Positions 1 through 5,044 of a stretch of DNA of 5,789 bases are shown here, piece by piece. Location: positions 1 through 5,789 of the forward strand of contig CAZEXD010000034.1 of NCBI GenBank assembly GCA_964516865.1, written 5' to 3'. A program made the translations under genes and the position numbers. The stretch comes from CAZEXD01 sp964516865. Lineage in GTDB: Bacteria > Patescibacteriota > Minisyncoccia > Minisyncoccales > Staskawiczbacteraceae. How positions within the stretch are numbered: position 1 is the stretch's first letter; the number at the start of each line of letters is the position of its first letter. The notes below the pieces were generated by a model. That model saw nothing but the letters and a program-made list of their open reading frames with translations, searched no databases and was not told where the DNA came from.

Positions 1-1809
1 CTCTGGGCGTTCAATGGTTTCTTTTTGCACCAAAGTTTTGGCGATTTTATCAAGCAATTTTCTTTTTTTTGTTAAAATTTTTGTTGCTTGTTTTTCTGCA
101 TTTTTTATAAATTTTTCTACTTCTTTGTCAATAAGAGCCGCCACTTTTTCAGAATAGTTTCTTTGCTCGGAAATTTCTTTTCCCAAAAACACCAACTCTT
201 CTTTTTCGCCAAAAGAAATTGGCCCCAACGAAGACATTCCATATTCTTTTACCAATTTTCTTGCCAAATCAGAAGCGCGAGTTAGATCATTGGCGGCGCC
301 GGTAGTTATTTCTTTGAAAATAATTTTTTCTGCGCAATAACCGCCGAGTAGAGTTGCCATTTCTGATAGAAATTCTGTTTTTGATTTTATTTTTCTTTCT
401 TCGGTTGGCATTTGTAAGGTGTAACCGGCTGCCATTCCTCTAGCAATAATGGAAATTTTTCTGACTTGTTCCGTACCCGGCAAGAAAGTGGAAACCAAGG
501 CGTGACCAGCTTCGTGGAAAGCGGCAATTTCCTTTTCTTTTTTTGATAAAATATGGCTTTTTCTTTCCGGTCCCAACAAAACCTTTTCAATCGCTTCCAA
601 AAATTCGTTTTGGAAAATTTGCATCTTATTTTTTCTTGCGGCTAATAGGGCGGCTTCATTAGCCACATTAGCCAAGTCCGCACCAGAAAATCCGGGCGTT
701 CTTTCCGCAATTTCCCGCAGATTGATATCGGCGGCCAGAGGTTTGTCTTGGCAGTGAATTTTTAGAATCTCCTCTCTGTCTTTTAAATCCGGAGGGTCTA
801 AAACAATTTTTCGATCAAATCTCCCCGGCCTTAAAAGTGCGGGATCTAAAATGTCTCCCCGATTGGTCGCTGCCATTACTATTACATTTGTTTCTCTTTC
901 AAAACCATCCATTTCCACTAAAATTTGATTTAGGGTTTGTTCTCTCTCATCATGGCCGCCGCCAATGCCGGCGCCGCGGTGTCTGCCGATAGCGTCTAAT
1001 TCATCAATAAAAATTATTGAAGGAGCGTGTTTTTTTGCTGTAGAAAAGAGATCCCTTACTCTTGCTGAACCGACTCCCACAAACATTTCTACGAATTCAG
1101 AGCCGGAAATTGAAAAAAATGGCACATTGGCTTCTCCGGCTACTGCTCTTGCCAATAAAGTTTTTCCCACTCCCGCCGCGCCCAAAAGTAAAACACCGCG
1201 GGGAATTTTTGCGCCCATTTGAAGATATTTTTTGGGATATTTCAAAAAATCTACGATTTCTTTTAGTTCTTCTTTTGCTTCTTGTAAGCCGGCAACATCT
1301 TTAAAGGTAACTTTTTGTTTTGGTTGGCCCTCAGCACCAAAAATTCTCGCTCGGGATTTTGTAAAATCAAACGTTTGGACAACTCCGCTTTTTGCTTGTT
1401 TGAAGATCATCCAGAAAAAAACACCAAAAACCAAAAGAGGTAAAATACCAAAAACCAATAAAGGCATCAGCCACGACCAAACGCTTTCTTTTACCTTTTG
1501 GACTTCAATTTCAATGCTACTTAGTTTTTCTTTATTAGCACCGTAATTTACCAGCGATTCAAAAAGCGTGACATTTGCTTCTTTTTTGGAAGTGACTTTC
1601 TGGTCGTTTTTATAGATAACCGCTAAGTCCTCGCCTGCCACTGTTATTTTTTTAATTTTATCTTGATTGATTTCTTCAACTAATTTAGTTAATGGTATTT
1701 CCGGTATTTTTTCAAAAGGCGAGTAAGTAATACTAAAAATTCCACCCAAAACTAAAAGAATAATTATGATGGTAATAAAATTTTTAAAAAAAGGATTTGG
1801 TTTTTCCAT
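1..1809 (-). CDS. ftsH: ATP-dependent zinc metalloprotease FtsH (C-terminus cut by window edge)
   Basis: FtsH is a membrane-anchored AAA+ protease that forms hexamers, extracts damaged or unassembled membrane proteins and degrades them on the cytoplasmic side. The 603 codons present show the whole family layout. TM1 is at about residues 11-28, an extracytoplasmic domain at about 30-110, and TM2 at about 114-136. The AAA module has Walker A GAAGVGKT (210-217), pore motif FVG (243-245), Walker B IIFIDE (265-270), and arginine fingers R327 and R330 in the second region of homology. The M41 protease has HEAGH (432-436), and D508 in AAND is the expected third zinc ligand. The frame is still open at base 1 and ends on the stretch that matches E. 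coli FtsH shortly before its end, so only a short tail is missing. Walker A departs from the usual GPPGTGKT, and the SRH reads NRGD instead of NRPD. The ATG at 1809 gives a complete TM1 but has no Shine-Dalgarno. The family call is certain. Confidence 0.97.
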   Translation of the reverse strand, partial: MEKPNPFFKNFITIIIILLVLGGIFSITYSPFEKIPEIPLTKLVEEINQDKIKKITVAGEDLAVIYKNDQKVTSKKEANVTLFESLVNYGANKEKLSSIEIEVQKVKESVWSWLMPLLVFGILPLLVFGVFFWMIFKQAKSGVVQTFDFTKSRARIFGAEGQPKQKVTFKDVAGLQEAKEELKEIVDFLKYPKKYLQMGAKIPRGVLLLGAAGVGKTLLARAVAGEANVPFFSISGSEFVEMFVGVGSARVRDLFSTAKKHAPSIIFIDELDAIGRHRGAGIGGGHDEREQTLNQILVEMDGFERETNVIVMAATNRGDILDPALLRPGRFDRKIVLDPPDLKDREEILKIHCQDKPLAADINLREIAERTPGFSGADLANVANEAALLAARKNKMQIFQNEFLEAIEKVLLGPERKSHILSKKEKEIAAFHEAGHALVSTFLPGTEQVRKISIIARGMAAGYTLQMPTEERKIKSKTEFLSEMATLLGGYCAEKIIFKEITTGAANDLTRASDLARKLVKEYGMSSLGPISFGEKEELVFLGKEISEQRNYSEKVAALIDKEVEKFIKNAEKQATKILTKKRKLLDKIAKTLVQKETIERPE

Positions 1810-1847
1810 TTTTTTTGCGATTTTTTATTGCGCTTTATATATCTTTT

Positions 1848-1876
1848 AATTTACTATGTTTTTTAAAAAAATTCAA
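1848..1876 (-). promoter_or_regulatory. Possible ftsH promoter
   Basis: On the minus strand, TTGAAT (1871-1876) and TAAATT (1848-1853) are separated by 17 bases, about 40 nt upstream of the ftsH start and just after the terminator of the preceding unit. Spacing is ideal, but the -10 match is modest and the region is so AT-rich that chance matches are likely. Confidence 0.3.
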
Positions 1877-1880
1877 CATA

Positions 1881-1928
1881 TAAAAAAAGAAGGATCCTTT
1901 TTGTTCTGGCGAACTACTTAGGATCCTT
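1881..1928 (-). terminator. Intrinsic terminator of the GC-rich unit
   Basis: Read on the minus strand, AAGGATCCT (1920-1928) pairs perfectly with AGGATCCTT (1890-1898). A nested small hairpin, GTTC/GAAC with a 4-nt loop (1903-1914), lies inside. The outer stem is followed at once by CTTTTTTTA. A stem plus U-run in this orientation is a standard Rho-independent terminator. It lies just past the 3' end of the 120-codon ORF and separates it from ftsH. The same bases appear as two direct copies of the palindrome AGGATCCT 29 bp apart, which is simply the two stem arms. Confidence 0.75.
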
Positions 1929-1952
1929 TAGCAGTGGGGAAAAAGAGCGGGC

Positions 1953-2315
1953 CTACTTTTGGCCCCCCTCAATCTCTTTAAGGAGCGCCTCCAGCTCCTT
2001 ACACAGATCGGGGAGGGGGGGAATGGGCTTGTTGTTAGCCCAAGTTTCAGCCGCTCGCCACAGGAGCCGAATCAGGGCGAGCAGCTTTTCGGTATTTTTA
2101 AGGCCGGCGTAAACTGCCCCTCCTCCCTGTTCGTTCCATCTCTGCCGAAGTTTATTTTCAAACTCCGGCTTGGGGATTTGTTGGCTAGCCTCCCTCCTGA
2201 CCAGCTCATATACCTGACGTCTGAGCTGGTTAAAGTCGGCGCGCCTTTGCCGCCAATTTTCTTCAAACGCCCTGACGAGGGCCTCGAGAACGAAAAAGAG
2301 GATATTATTGTCCAT
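1953..2315 (-). CDS. Hypothetical 120-aa charged helical protein, possibly acquired
   Basis: I do not recognise a family. The predicted soluble protein is rich in Leu, Glu, Arg, Ala and Gln, has four Trp and no His, and has few Ser or Thr. It looks like mostly amphipathic helices: one at about residues 5-45, one at about 70-95 and one at about 105-117, with a short Pro-rich break (KPIPPLPD, about 96-103). No signal peptide, membrane segment or catalytic motif is visible. The ATG is preceded by AAGGAG (2322-2327) with a 6-nt spacer, the best ribosome binding site in the window. Codon use favours CTC, CTG, GAG and GCC, unlike the TTA/TTG/GAA-rich neighbours, which suggests origin in a richer-G+C genome. 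The TAG stop sits in the loop of a small hairpin. The serious alternative is that this is a chance ORF on a structured RNA. Short overlapping ORFs also exist on the other strand, so openness alone proves little. Confidence 0.55.
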   Translation of the reverse strand: MDNNILFFVLEALVRAFEENWRQRRADFNQLRRQVYELVRREASQQIPKPEFENKLRQRWNEQGGGAVYAGLKNTEKLLALIRLLWRAAETWANNKPIPPLPDLCKELEALLKEIEGGQK

Positions 2316-2338
2316 GGGAAACTCCTTTCTTTCCTCCC
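2316..2338 (-). promoter_or_regulatory. Ribosome binding site presented in a hairpin loop
   Basis: In the minus-strand RNA, GGGAGG (2333-2338) can pair with UUUCCC (2316-2321, directly before the ATG) using four standard and two G-U pairs. This leaves AAGGAG (2322-2327) in the 11-nt loop. The Shine-Dalgarno itself is clear. The hairpin is a weak prediction. Confidence 0.5.
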
Positions 2339-2383
2339 AATTTCAATATAATGAAAAGAACTATTCCCCACTGCCTATTTTTT

Positions 2384-2411
2384 ATAATATCATGCTTTAA
2401 TTTTTTGTCAA
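2384..2411 (-). promoter_or_regulatory. Strong sigma-70-type promoter of the GC-rich unit
   Basis: On the minus strand, a perfect TTGACA -35 box (2406-2411) and TATTAT -10 box (2384-2389) are 16 bases apart. The expected start is at about 2375-2377, so the RNA would begin AGGCAGUGGGG, the strand that pairs with its own 3' end. It is among the best promoter matches in the window and serves only this unit. Confidence 0.75.
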
Positions 2412-2463
2412 GTTTTTAAGCCCAAGGGACAAAATAATTGTTTTAAAAATCTTTAAAGTTCAA

Positions 2464-2502
2464 TTAAAAAAATAAATAACCCACCCATAGGTGGATTATT
2501 TA
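2464..2502 (-). terminator. Intrinsic terminator of the S1 gene
   Basis: On the minus-strand RNA, bases 2490-2502 pair with 2473-2485 to give a continuous 13-bp stem with one G-U pair. It is capped by the 4-nt loop UAUG and followed by UUUUUUU. On the plus strand the G-U pair is a mismatch and no U-run follows, so the signal works leftwards, about 90 nt after the S1 stop codon. It also insulates the promoter of the GC-rich unit from S1 transcription. Confidence 0.85.
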
Positions 2503-2544
2503 AATTTAATCTCTTAATTGTTTTTTCGTTCCCTCAACGCTCCG

Positions 2545-2568
2545 GTAGAAAAATTTTTGTTTCTCTAC
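2545..2568 (-). other. Hairpin in the 3' untranslated region of the S1 mRNA
   Basis: GUAGAGAAA (2560-2568) pairs with UUUUUCUAC (2545-2553) over 9 bp with one G-U, around a 6-nt loop CAAAAA, about 22 nt after the S1 stop. No U-run follows directly. It could protect the 3' end or act as a weak first terminator before the stronger one downstream. The function is unknown. Confidence 0.4.
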
Positions 2569-2589
2569 GACAGAAAATCAACATCTTCT

Positions 2590-3678
2590 TTATTTTACCA
2601 GTTTCAAGGTCATTCGGTGTTCTTTTGGCTCAAGAGAGATAATTTGAAAATTGTATTCCTTTCCAATTTTTAAAGATTCCTCCATTTTTTCGCGGGACCC
2701 AAATTCAGAAACATGACAAAGGCCCTGAATTTTTTCTTCTATTTTAACAAAGGCGCCAAAAGGATTTAGCCGACTTACTTTACCCTTAATAATATCTCCT
2801 TTTTGGTATTTTTTTTCAATGTCTTCCCAGGGATTTTTTTTCAAACTTTTTAAAGATAAGAACACTTGATTGTTTTTAATTTCAATAATCTGGGCTTTTA
2901 CAATATCGCCTATTTTTACAATTTGAGAAGGGTTTTCTATTAATTGCCAGTCCAACTCAGAGATATGAATTAAACCCTCGATTTGAAGATCGGCTGATTT
3001 GTTTTCAGAGGAGTTAGGGGGAAATTTTATAAATACGCCAAAATCAGCGACGCCCGAGATTTCTCCTTCAACAATATCTCCTTTTTTATAATTTTTTAAA
3101 ACTTCTTTTATTTTTTCTTCATTTTTCGCTTTTTCGGAAAGAATTAATTTATTTTCTTCCGCTGCCAAATCAAGCACCTTTACTTCCAATGTTTGGCCCA
3201 TAAATTTTTGAAGCTCTTTTAAAATTTTTTGCTTGTCAGCGTCGGCAACGCGGGGATAATGTTCAGCAGAAAGTTGAGAAACTGGCAAAAAAGCAGGCAA
3301 TCCTTCGACCGAAGTTAACAATCCACCCTTATTAACCCCAGTAATTTTTACTTTTAATATTTCTCCCTTTTCTTTTAATTCTCTTAATTTTTGCCAACTA
3401 ATTTGTTTGGTTGCTTCTTGAAGAGAAAGTTCTTTATAGCCGTCTTCATTTTCCAATTCAATAACCTTGGCGTAAATTTTATCGCCAATATTAAGTTTTT
3501 TAATTATTTCTTTAGCGGCGTAAAACTCTCTTCCATAAACTATTCCGTTCCCATGCTCTCCCAAGTCAACAAAAAGAGAGGCCCTATCTTTTCCTATAAC
3601 TGTTCCCTCTACGATTGAACCGACTGAAATTTGTTGACCCATTTCTTTGGTTATATTATTTTTTATGATATTATTCAT
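2590..3678 (-). CDS. rpsA: 30S ribosomal protein S1, four S1 domains
   Basis: S1 binds mRNA on the 30S subunit and helps start translation, especially on messages with weak or no Shine-Dalgarno. The 362-aa product has four OB-fold S1 domains at about residues 18-88, 104-184, 199-278 and 293-361. The last two keep the classic pattern: FGVFIKF then GLIHISE, and FGAFVKI then GLCHVSE. The first two are more divergent, as expected for ribosome-anchoring repeats. Domain three carries a short polar insert (about 220-232, PPNSSENKSADLQ). E. coli S1 has six domains; four is usual for shorter bacterial versions. I chose the ATG at 3678. A TTG at 3687 and an ATG at 3642, just before the first domain, are also possible. 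None has a Shine-Dalgarno, so the start is uncertain by up to 15 residues. A general S1-domain RNA-binding protein is a less likely alternative. Confidence 0.9.
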   Translation of the reverse strand: MNNIIKNNITKEMGQQISVGSIVEGTVIGKDRASLFVDLGEHGNGIVYGREFYAAKEIIKKLNIGDKIYAKVIELENEDGYKELSLQEATKQISWQKLRELKEKGEILKVKITGVNKGGLLTSVEGLPAFLPVSQLSAEHYPRVADADKQKILKELQKFMGQTLEVKVLDLAAEENKLILSEKAKNEEKIKEVLKNYKKGDIVEGEISGVADFGVFIKFPPNSSENKSADLQIEGLIHISELDWQLIENPSQIVKIGDIVKAQIIEIKNNQVFLSLKSLKKNPWEDIEKKYQKGDIIKGKVSRLNPFGAFVKIEEKIQGLCHVSEFGSREKMEESLKIGKEYNFQIISLEPKEHRMTLKLVK

Positions 3679-3689
3679 ATAAAACAAAA

Positions 3690-3731
3690 TCGGATATTTT
3701 AATAATAATGGCGTTTCTTAAGGATATCCGA
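3690..3731 (-). promoter_or_regulatory. Leader hairpin of the S1 mRNA
   Basis: TCGGATAT (3724-3731) and ATATCCGA (3690-3697) are perfectly complementary 8-mers with a 26-nt loop between them. They lie in the roughly 67-nt leader and end 11 nt before the chosen ATG, followed by UUUUGUUUU. The hairpin sits where it could affect ribosome access or early termination. E. coli S1 represses its own translation through a folded leader without a canonical Shine-Dalgarno; a similar role here is only inferred. Confidence 0.4.
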
Positions 3732-3751
3732 CAACCCTTTGAAACATTTTT

Positions 3752-3780
3752 AATATACACCGGATAATTGCAAAGGTCAA
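3752..3780 (-). promoter_or_regulatory. Promoter of the S1 gene
   Basis: On the minus strand, TTGACC (3775-3780) and TATATT (3752-3757) have exactly 17 bases between them. The predicted start is at about 3745, giving a leader of about 67 nt. The match is close to consensus and correctly placed. Confidence 0.7.
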
Positions 3781-3796
3781 TTGTTTATGATAAAAT
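3768..3796 (+). promoter_or_regulatory. Probable promoter of the MBL-fold gene, back-to-back with the S1 promoter
   Basis: TTGCAA (3768-3773) and TAAAAT (3791-3796) are 17 bases apart. The -35 box lies one base from the -35 box of the divergent S1 promoter, and each promoter runs through the other's spacer. The predicted start is at about 3803, leaving a leader of about 125 nt. Confidence 0.5.
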
Positions 3797-3801
3797 AATA
3801 A

Positions 3802-3913
3802 AAATTCTAATCTAAATCTAACTTAAAACCCTAAACAAATTTAAAATTAAAATAACGAAAACCTCAAAAACTAAAACGCTTTTTGAGATTTGATTATTAA
3901 GGATTTAGAATTT
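3802..3913. repeat. AT-rich imperfect inverted repeat with central hairpin, spacer copy 1
   Basis: The outer arms AAATTCTAA (3802-3810) and TTAGAATTT (3905-3913) are exact inverse complements. Between them is an 8-bp hairpin, CTCAAAAA (3863-3870) with TTTTTGAG (3880-3887) and a 9-nt loop. The left half is A-rich and the right half T-rich. The leader of the MBL gene contains all of it. The layout matches the spacer at 4603-4698. Confidence 0.5.
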
Positions 3914-3929
3914 AGGATTTTCAATTTCT

Positions 3930-4598
3930 ATGGCTAAAATAAATTGGTTTGGTCAATCGTGTTTTCAAATTTCAGTTTCTAATTCCAAAGACCATTCAGC
4001 GCAAATTCTAATAGATCCTTTTGATGAGTCCATAGGATTAAAGGTTCCTCGCTTTTCGGCTGATATTCTTTTAATTACTCATGAGCACGCTGATCACAAC
4101 AATATTAAAGAAGTAAAAGCAATTGACGAGAAGGAGGTTTTTTTGATTTCTGGTCCCGGCGAATATGAGGTAAAAGGAGTTTTTATTAAAGGGATTCCTT
4201 CTTTTCATGACAATAGCCAAGGGAAAGAAAGAGGTCGGAATACGATTTATACCATTGAAGCGGAGGAAATAAAATTTTGCCACTTGGGTGATTTGGGTCA
4301 AGCGCAATTAACCGATGAGCAGTTAGAACAAATAGGCGAAGTTGATATTTTAATGATTCCGGTGGGCGGGACTTACACCATTTCTGGTCAAGAAGCCACA
4401 AAAATAATTTCCCAAATTGAACCAAGAATTATCATTCCCATGCATTACCAAATCCCCAACTTAAAAATAAAGTTAGATAATGTAGAAAAATTTACCAAAG
4501 CAATTGGAAAAAATTCAATTCAACCGCAGGAAAAACTTCAAATAAAGGCGAGTAATTTGCCAAAAGAGGGAACAGAGATGGTAATATTAATGCCATAA
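3930..4598 (+). CDS. MBL-fold metallohydrolase (Lactamase_B_3/UlaG-like)
   Basis: This is a complete 222-aa metallo-beta-lactamase-fold protein. The metal-binding motif is THEHADH, with H51, H53, D55 and H56. H93 (PSFHD), D121 (HLGDLG) and H172 (PMHY) complete a normal two-metal site. Following the early motif comes GPGEYEVKG (75-83), and GRNTIYTIE (102-110) forms the next strand. The layout and length fit the short Lactamase_B_3 group related to UlaG, whose best-known member is a lactonase. Substrates across the group vary and cannot be read from sequence; an RNase-type beta-CASP domain is absent. No signal peptide or membrane segment is present, so it should be cytoplasmic. The ATG lacks a clear Shine-Dalgarno (an AGGA lies too far upstream). 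It diverges from the S1 gene and is the first gene of the plus-strand run toward gyrA, 105 nt before the next gene. Confidence 0.88.
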   Translation: MAKINWFGQSCFQISVSNSKDHSAQILIDPFDESIGLKVPRFSADILLITHEHADHNNIKEVKAIDEKEVFLISGPGEYEVKGVFIKGIPSFHDNSQGKERGRNTIYTIEAEEIKFCHLGDLGQAQLTDEQLEQIGEVDILMIPVGGTYTISGQEATKIISQIEPRIIIPMHYQIPNLKIKLDNVEKFTKAIGKNSIQPQEKLQIKASNLPKEGTEMVILMP

Positions 4599-4602
4599 CC
4601 AA

Positions 4603-4698
4603 AAATTCAAAATTTTACAAATCAGTCGTCCCCTCCTTTTAGACGGAAGAAAGTTAAAGATTTTTGGACTATTGATTTGGTGTTTGAGTTTTGAATTT
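4603..4698. repeat. AT-rich imperfect inverted repeat with central hairpin, spacer copy 2
   Basis: The outer arms AAATTCAAAA (4603-4612) and TTTTGAATTT (4689-4698) are exact inverse complements. A second matched pair is AAATCA (4619-4624) with TGATTT (4673-4678). A small GC-containing stem, CGTC (4627-4630) with GACG (4642-4645), lies at the centre. It fills almost all of the gap between the MBL and membrane-protein genes. It might fold in mRNA and weakly terminate or stabilise, but no U-run makes it a clear terminator. Confidence 0.5.
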
Positions 4699-4703
4699 AT
4701 ACT

Positions 4704-5027
4704 GTGAACCTAAAAGAGTTTATAAATAAACTTCAAAACCTTCCTCTTGTCCAGAAGAAATTAATTTTATGGGCAATTGTTGGAGTATTAGCGTTTTTTC
4801 TGGGTTTTTTTTGGGTTAAGAGCATTGAAAATCGATTGAAAAATTTTAATTCCGAGAATGTTATAAAACAACTTAATGTTCCTGTTTTTGAAAAAGAAAA
4901 ATTAGAGTTTAATTTAGATGAGGGAAAAGAGCAAATAAAGAAAGAAAAAAAAGAATTAGAGACGTCAGAAAATGCGGAAGATAAAGAATTTTTGGAAGAA
5001 CCCAAAAAAGAACTTGAAAATAATTAA
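4704..5027 (+). CDS. Small single-pass membrane protein of unknown function
   Basis: The 107-aa protein has a short amphipathic start with basic residues, one membrane helix (about residues 20-38, LILWAIVGVLAFFLGFFWV), and a long hydrophilic tail. The tail, about 65-107, is rich in Glu and Lys and probably forms a coiled coil or is disordered. Basic residues before the helix (QKK) suggest the N-terminus stays inside and the acidic tail lies outside, though K39 and nearby charges make the topology uncertain. The start is GTG at 4704, and no Shine-Dalgarno is visible. It ends 17 nt before gyrA, so the two are probably cotranscribed. I do not recognise a named family. Similar one-TM proteins are common in Parcubacteria-type genomes (recollection, not checked). 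Confidence 0.7.
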   Translation: MNLKEFINKLQNLPLVQKKLILWAIVGVLAFFLGFFWVKSIENRLKNFNSENVIKQLNVPVFEKEKLEFNLDEGKEQIKKEKKELETSENAEDKEFLEEPKKELENN

Positions 5028-5044
5028 AATAAAAAAATTAAAAA

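Larger units (their letters stand above)
1930..2376 (-). ncRNA. Candidate large structured RNA, or highly structured mRNA of the overlapping ORF
   Basis: This about 447-nt segment fits exactly between a strong promoter and an intrinsic terminator. Its two ends pair over 12 bp (2364-2375 with 1930-1941), as in the closing stem of many large RNAs. Inside are consecutive stems: 1949-1953/1961-1965; 1979-1986/1994-2001 (8 bp, 7-nt loop); 2024-2029/2037-2042; 2049-2059/2076-2086 (11 bp); 2144-2153/2160-2169 (10 bp); 2200-2208/2222-2230 (9 bp); 2236-2241/2251-2256; 2269-2273/2278-2282; 2316-2321/2333-2338; and 2341-2345/2352-2356. A longer-range pairing of 2011-2021 with 2117-2127 is possible with one mismatch. 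In several stems the only mismatch on the plus strand becomes G-U on the minus-strand RNA. G+C counted by eye over 1981-2280 is 168/300. I do not recognise a known family. It lacks the conserved RNase P and tmRNA segments. The overlapping ORF may be the true product, so this call is inference. Confidence 0.45.

Noticed and set aside
965..1546. Plus-strand ORFs over ftsH
   Set aside because: They are antisense shadows of ftsH, whose protein is fully conserved in the opposite frame.
1891..1929. Direct repeat AGGATCCTTT as an attachment or regulatory site
   Set aside because: AGGATCCT is its own inverse complement, so the two copies are simply the arms of the terminator stem.
2329..2336. GAGGAAAG on the minus strand, resembling part of the RNase P RNA core
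   Set aside because: The rest of the core is missing: no ACAGAA-CCCGGCUUA-type partner and no other conserved blocks. tmRNA was also considered, but there is no tRNA-like 3' end.
1959..2351. A 130-codon plus-strand ORF opposite the GC-rich unit, starting with TTG
   Set aside because: It has no promoter or ribosome binding site, and its start is TTG. It reads antisense to a unit with promoter, Shine-Dalgarno and terminator. High G+C makes stops scarce in all frames.
2072..2371. A 99-codon minus-strand ORF in another frame of the same unit
   Set aside because: It would start only a few bases after the predicted transcription start with no ribosome binding site, and it overlaps the better-supported 120-codon frame.
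1931..2374. Terminal inverted repeats of an insertion sequence or MITE
   Set aside because: No target-site duplication and no transposase are present. The arms coincide with predicted transcript ends, so RNA pairing explains them better. A second copy elsewhere in the genome would reopen this.
4698..4703. TATACT as a -10 box before the small membrane-protein gene
   Set aside because: It abuts the GTG, so transcription would begin inside the gene, and no -35 box lies at 16-18 bases.
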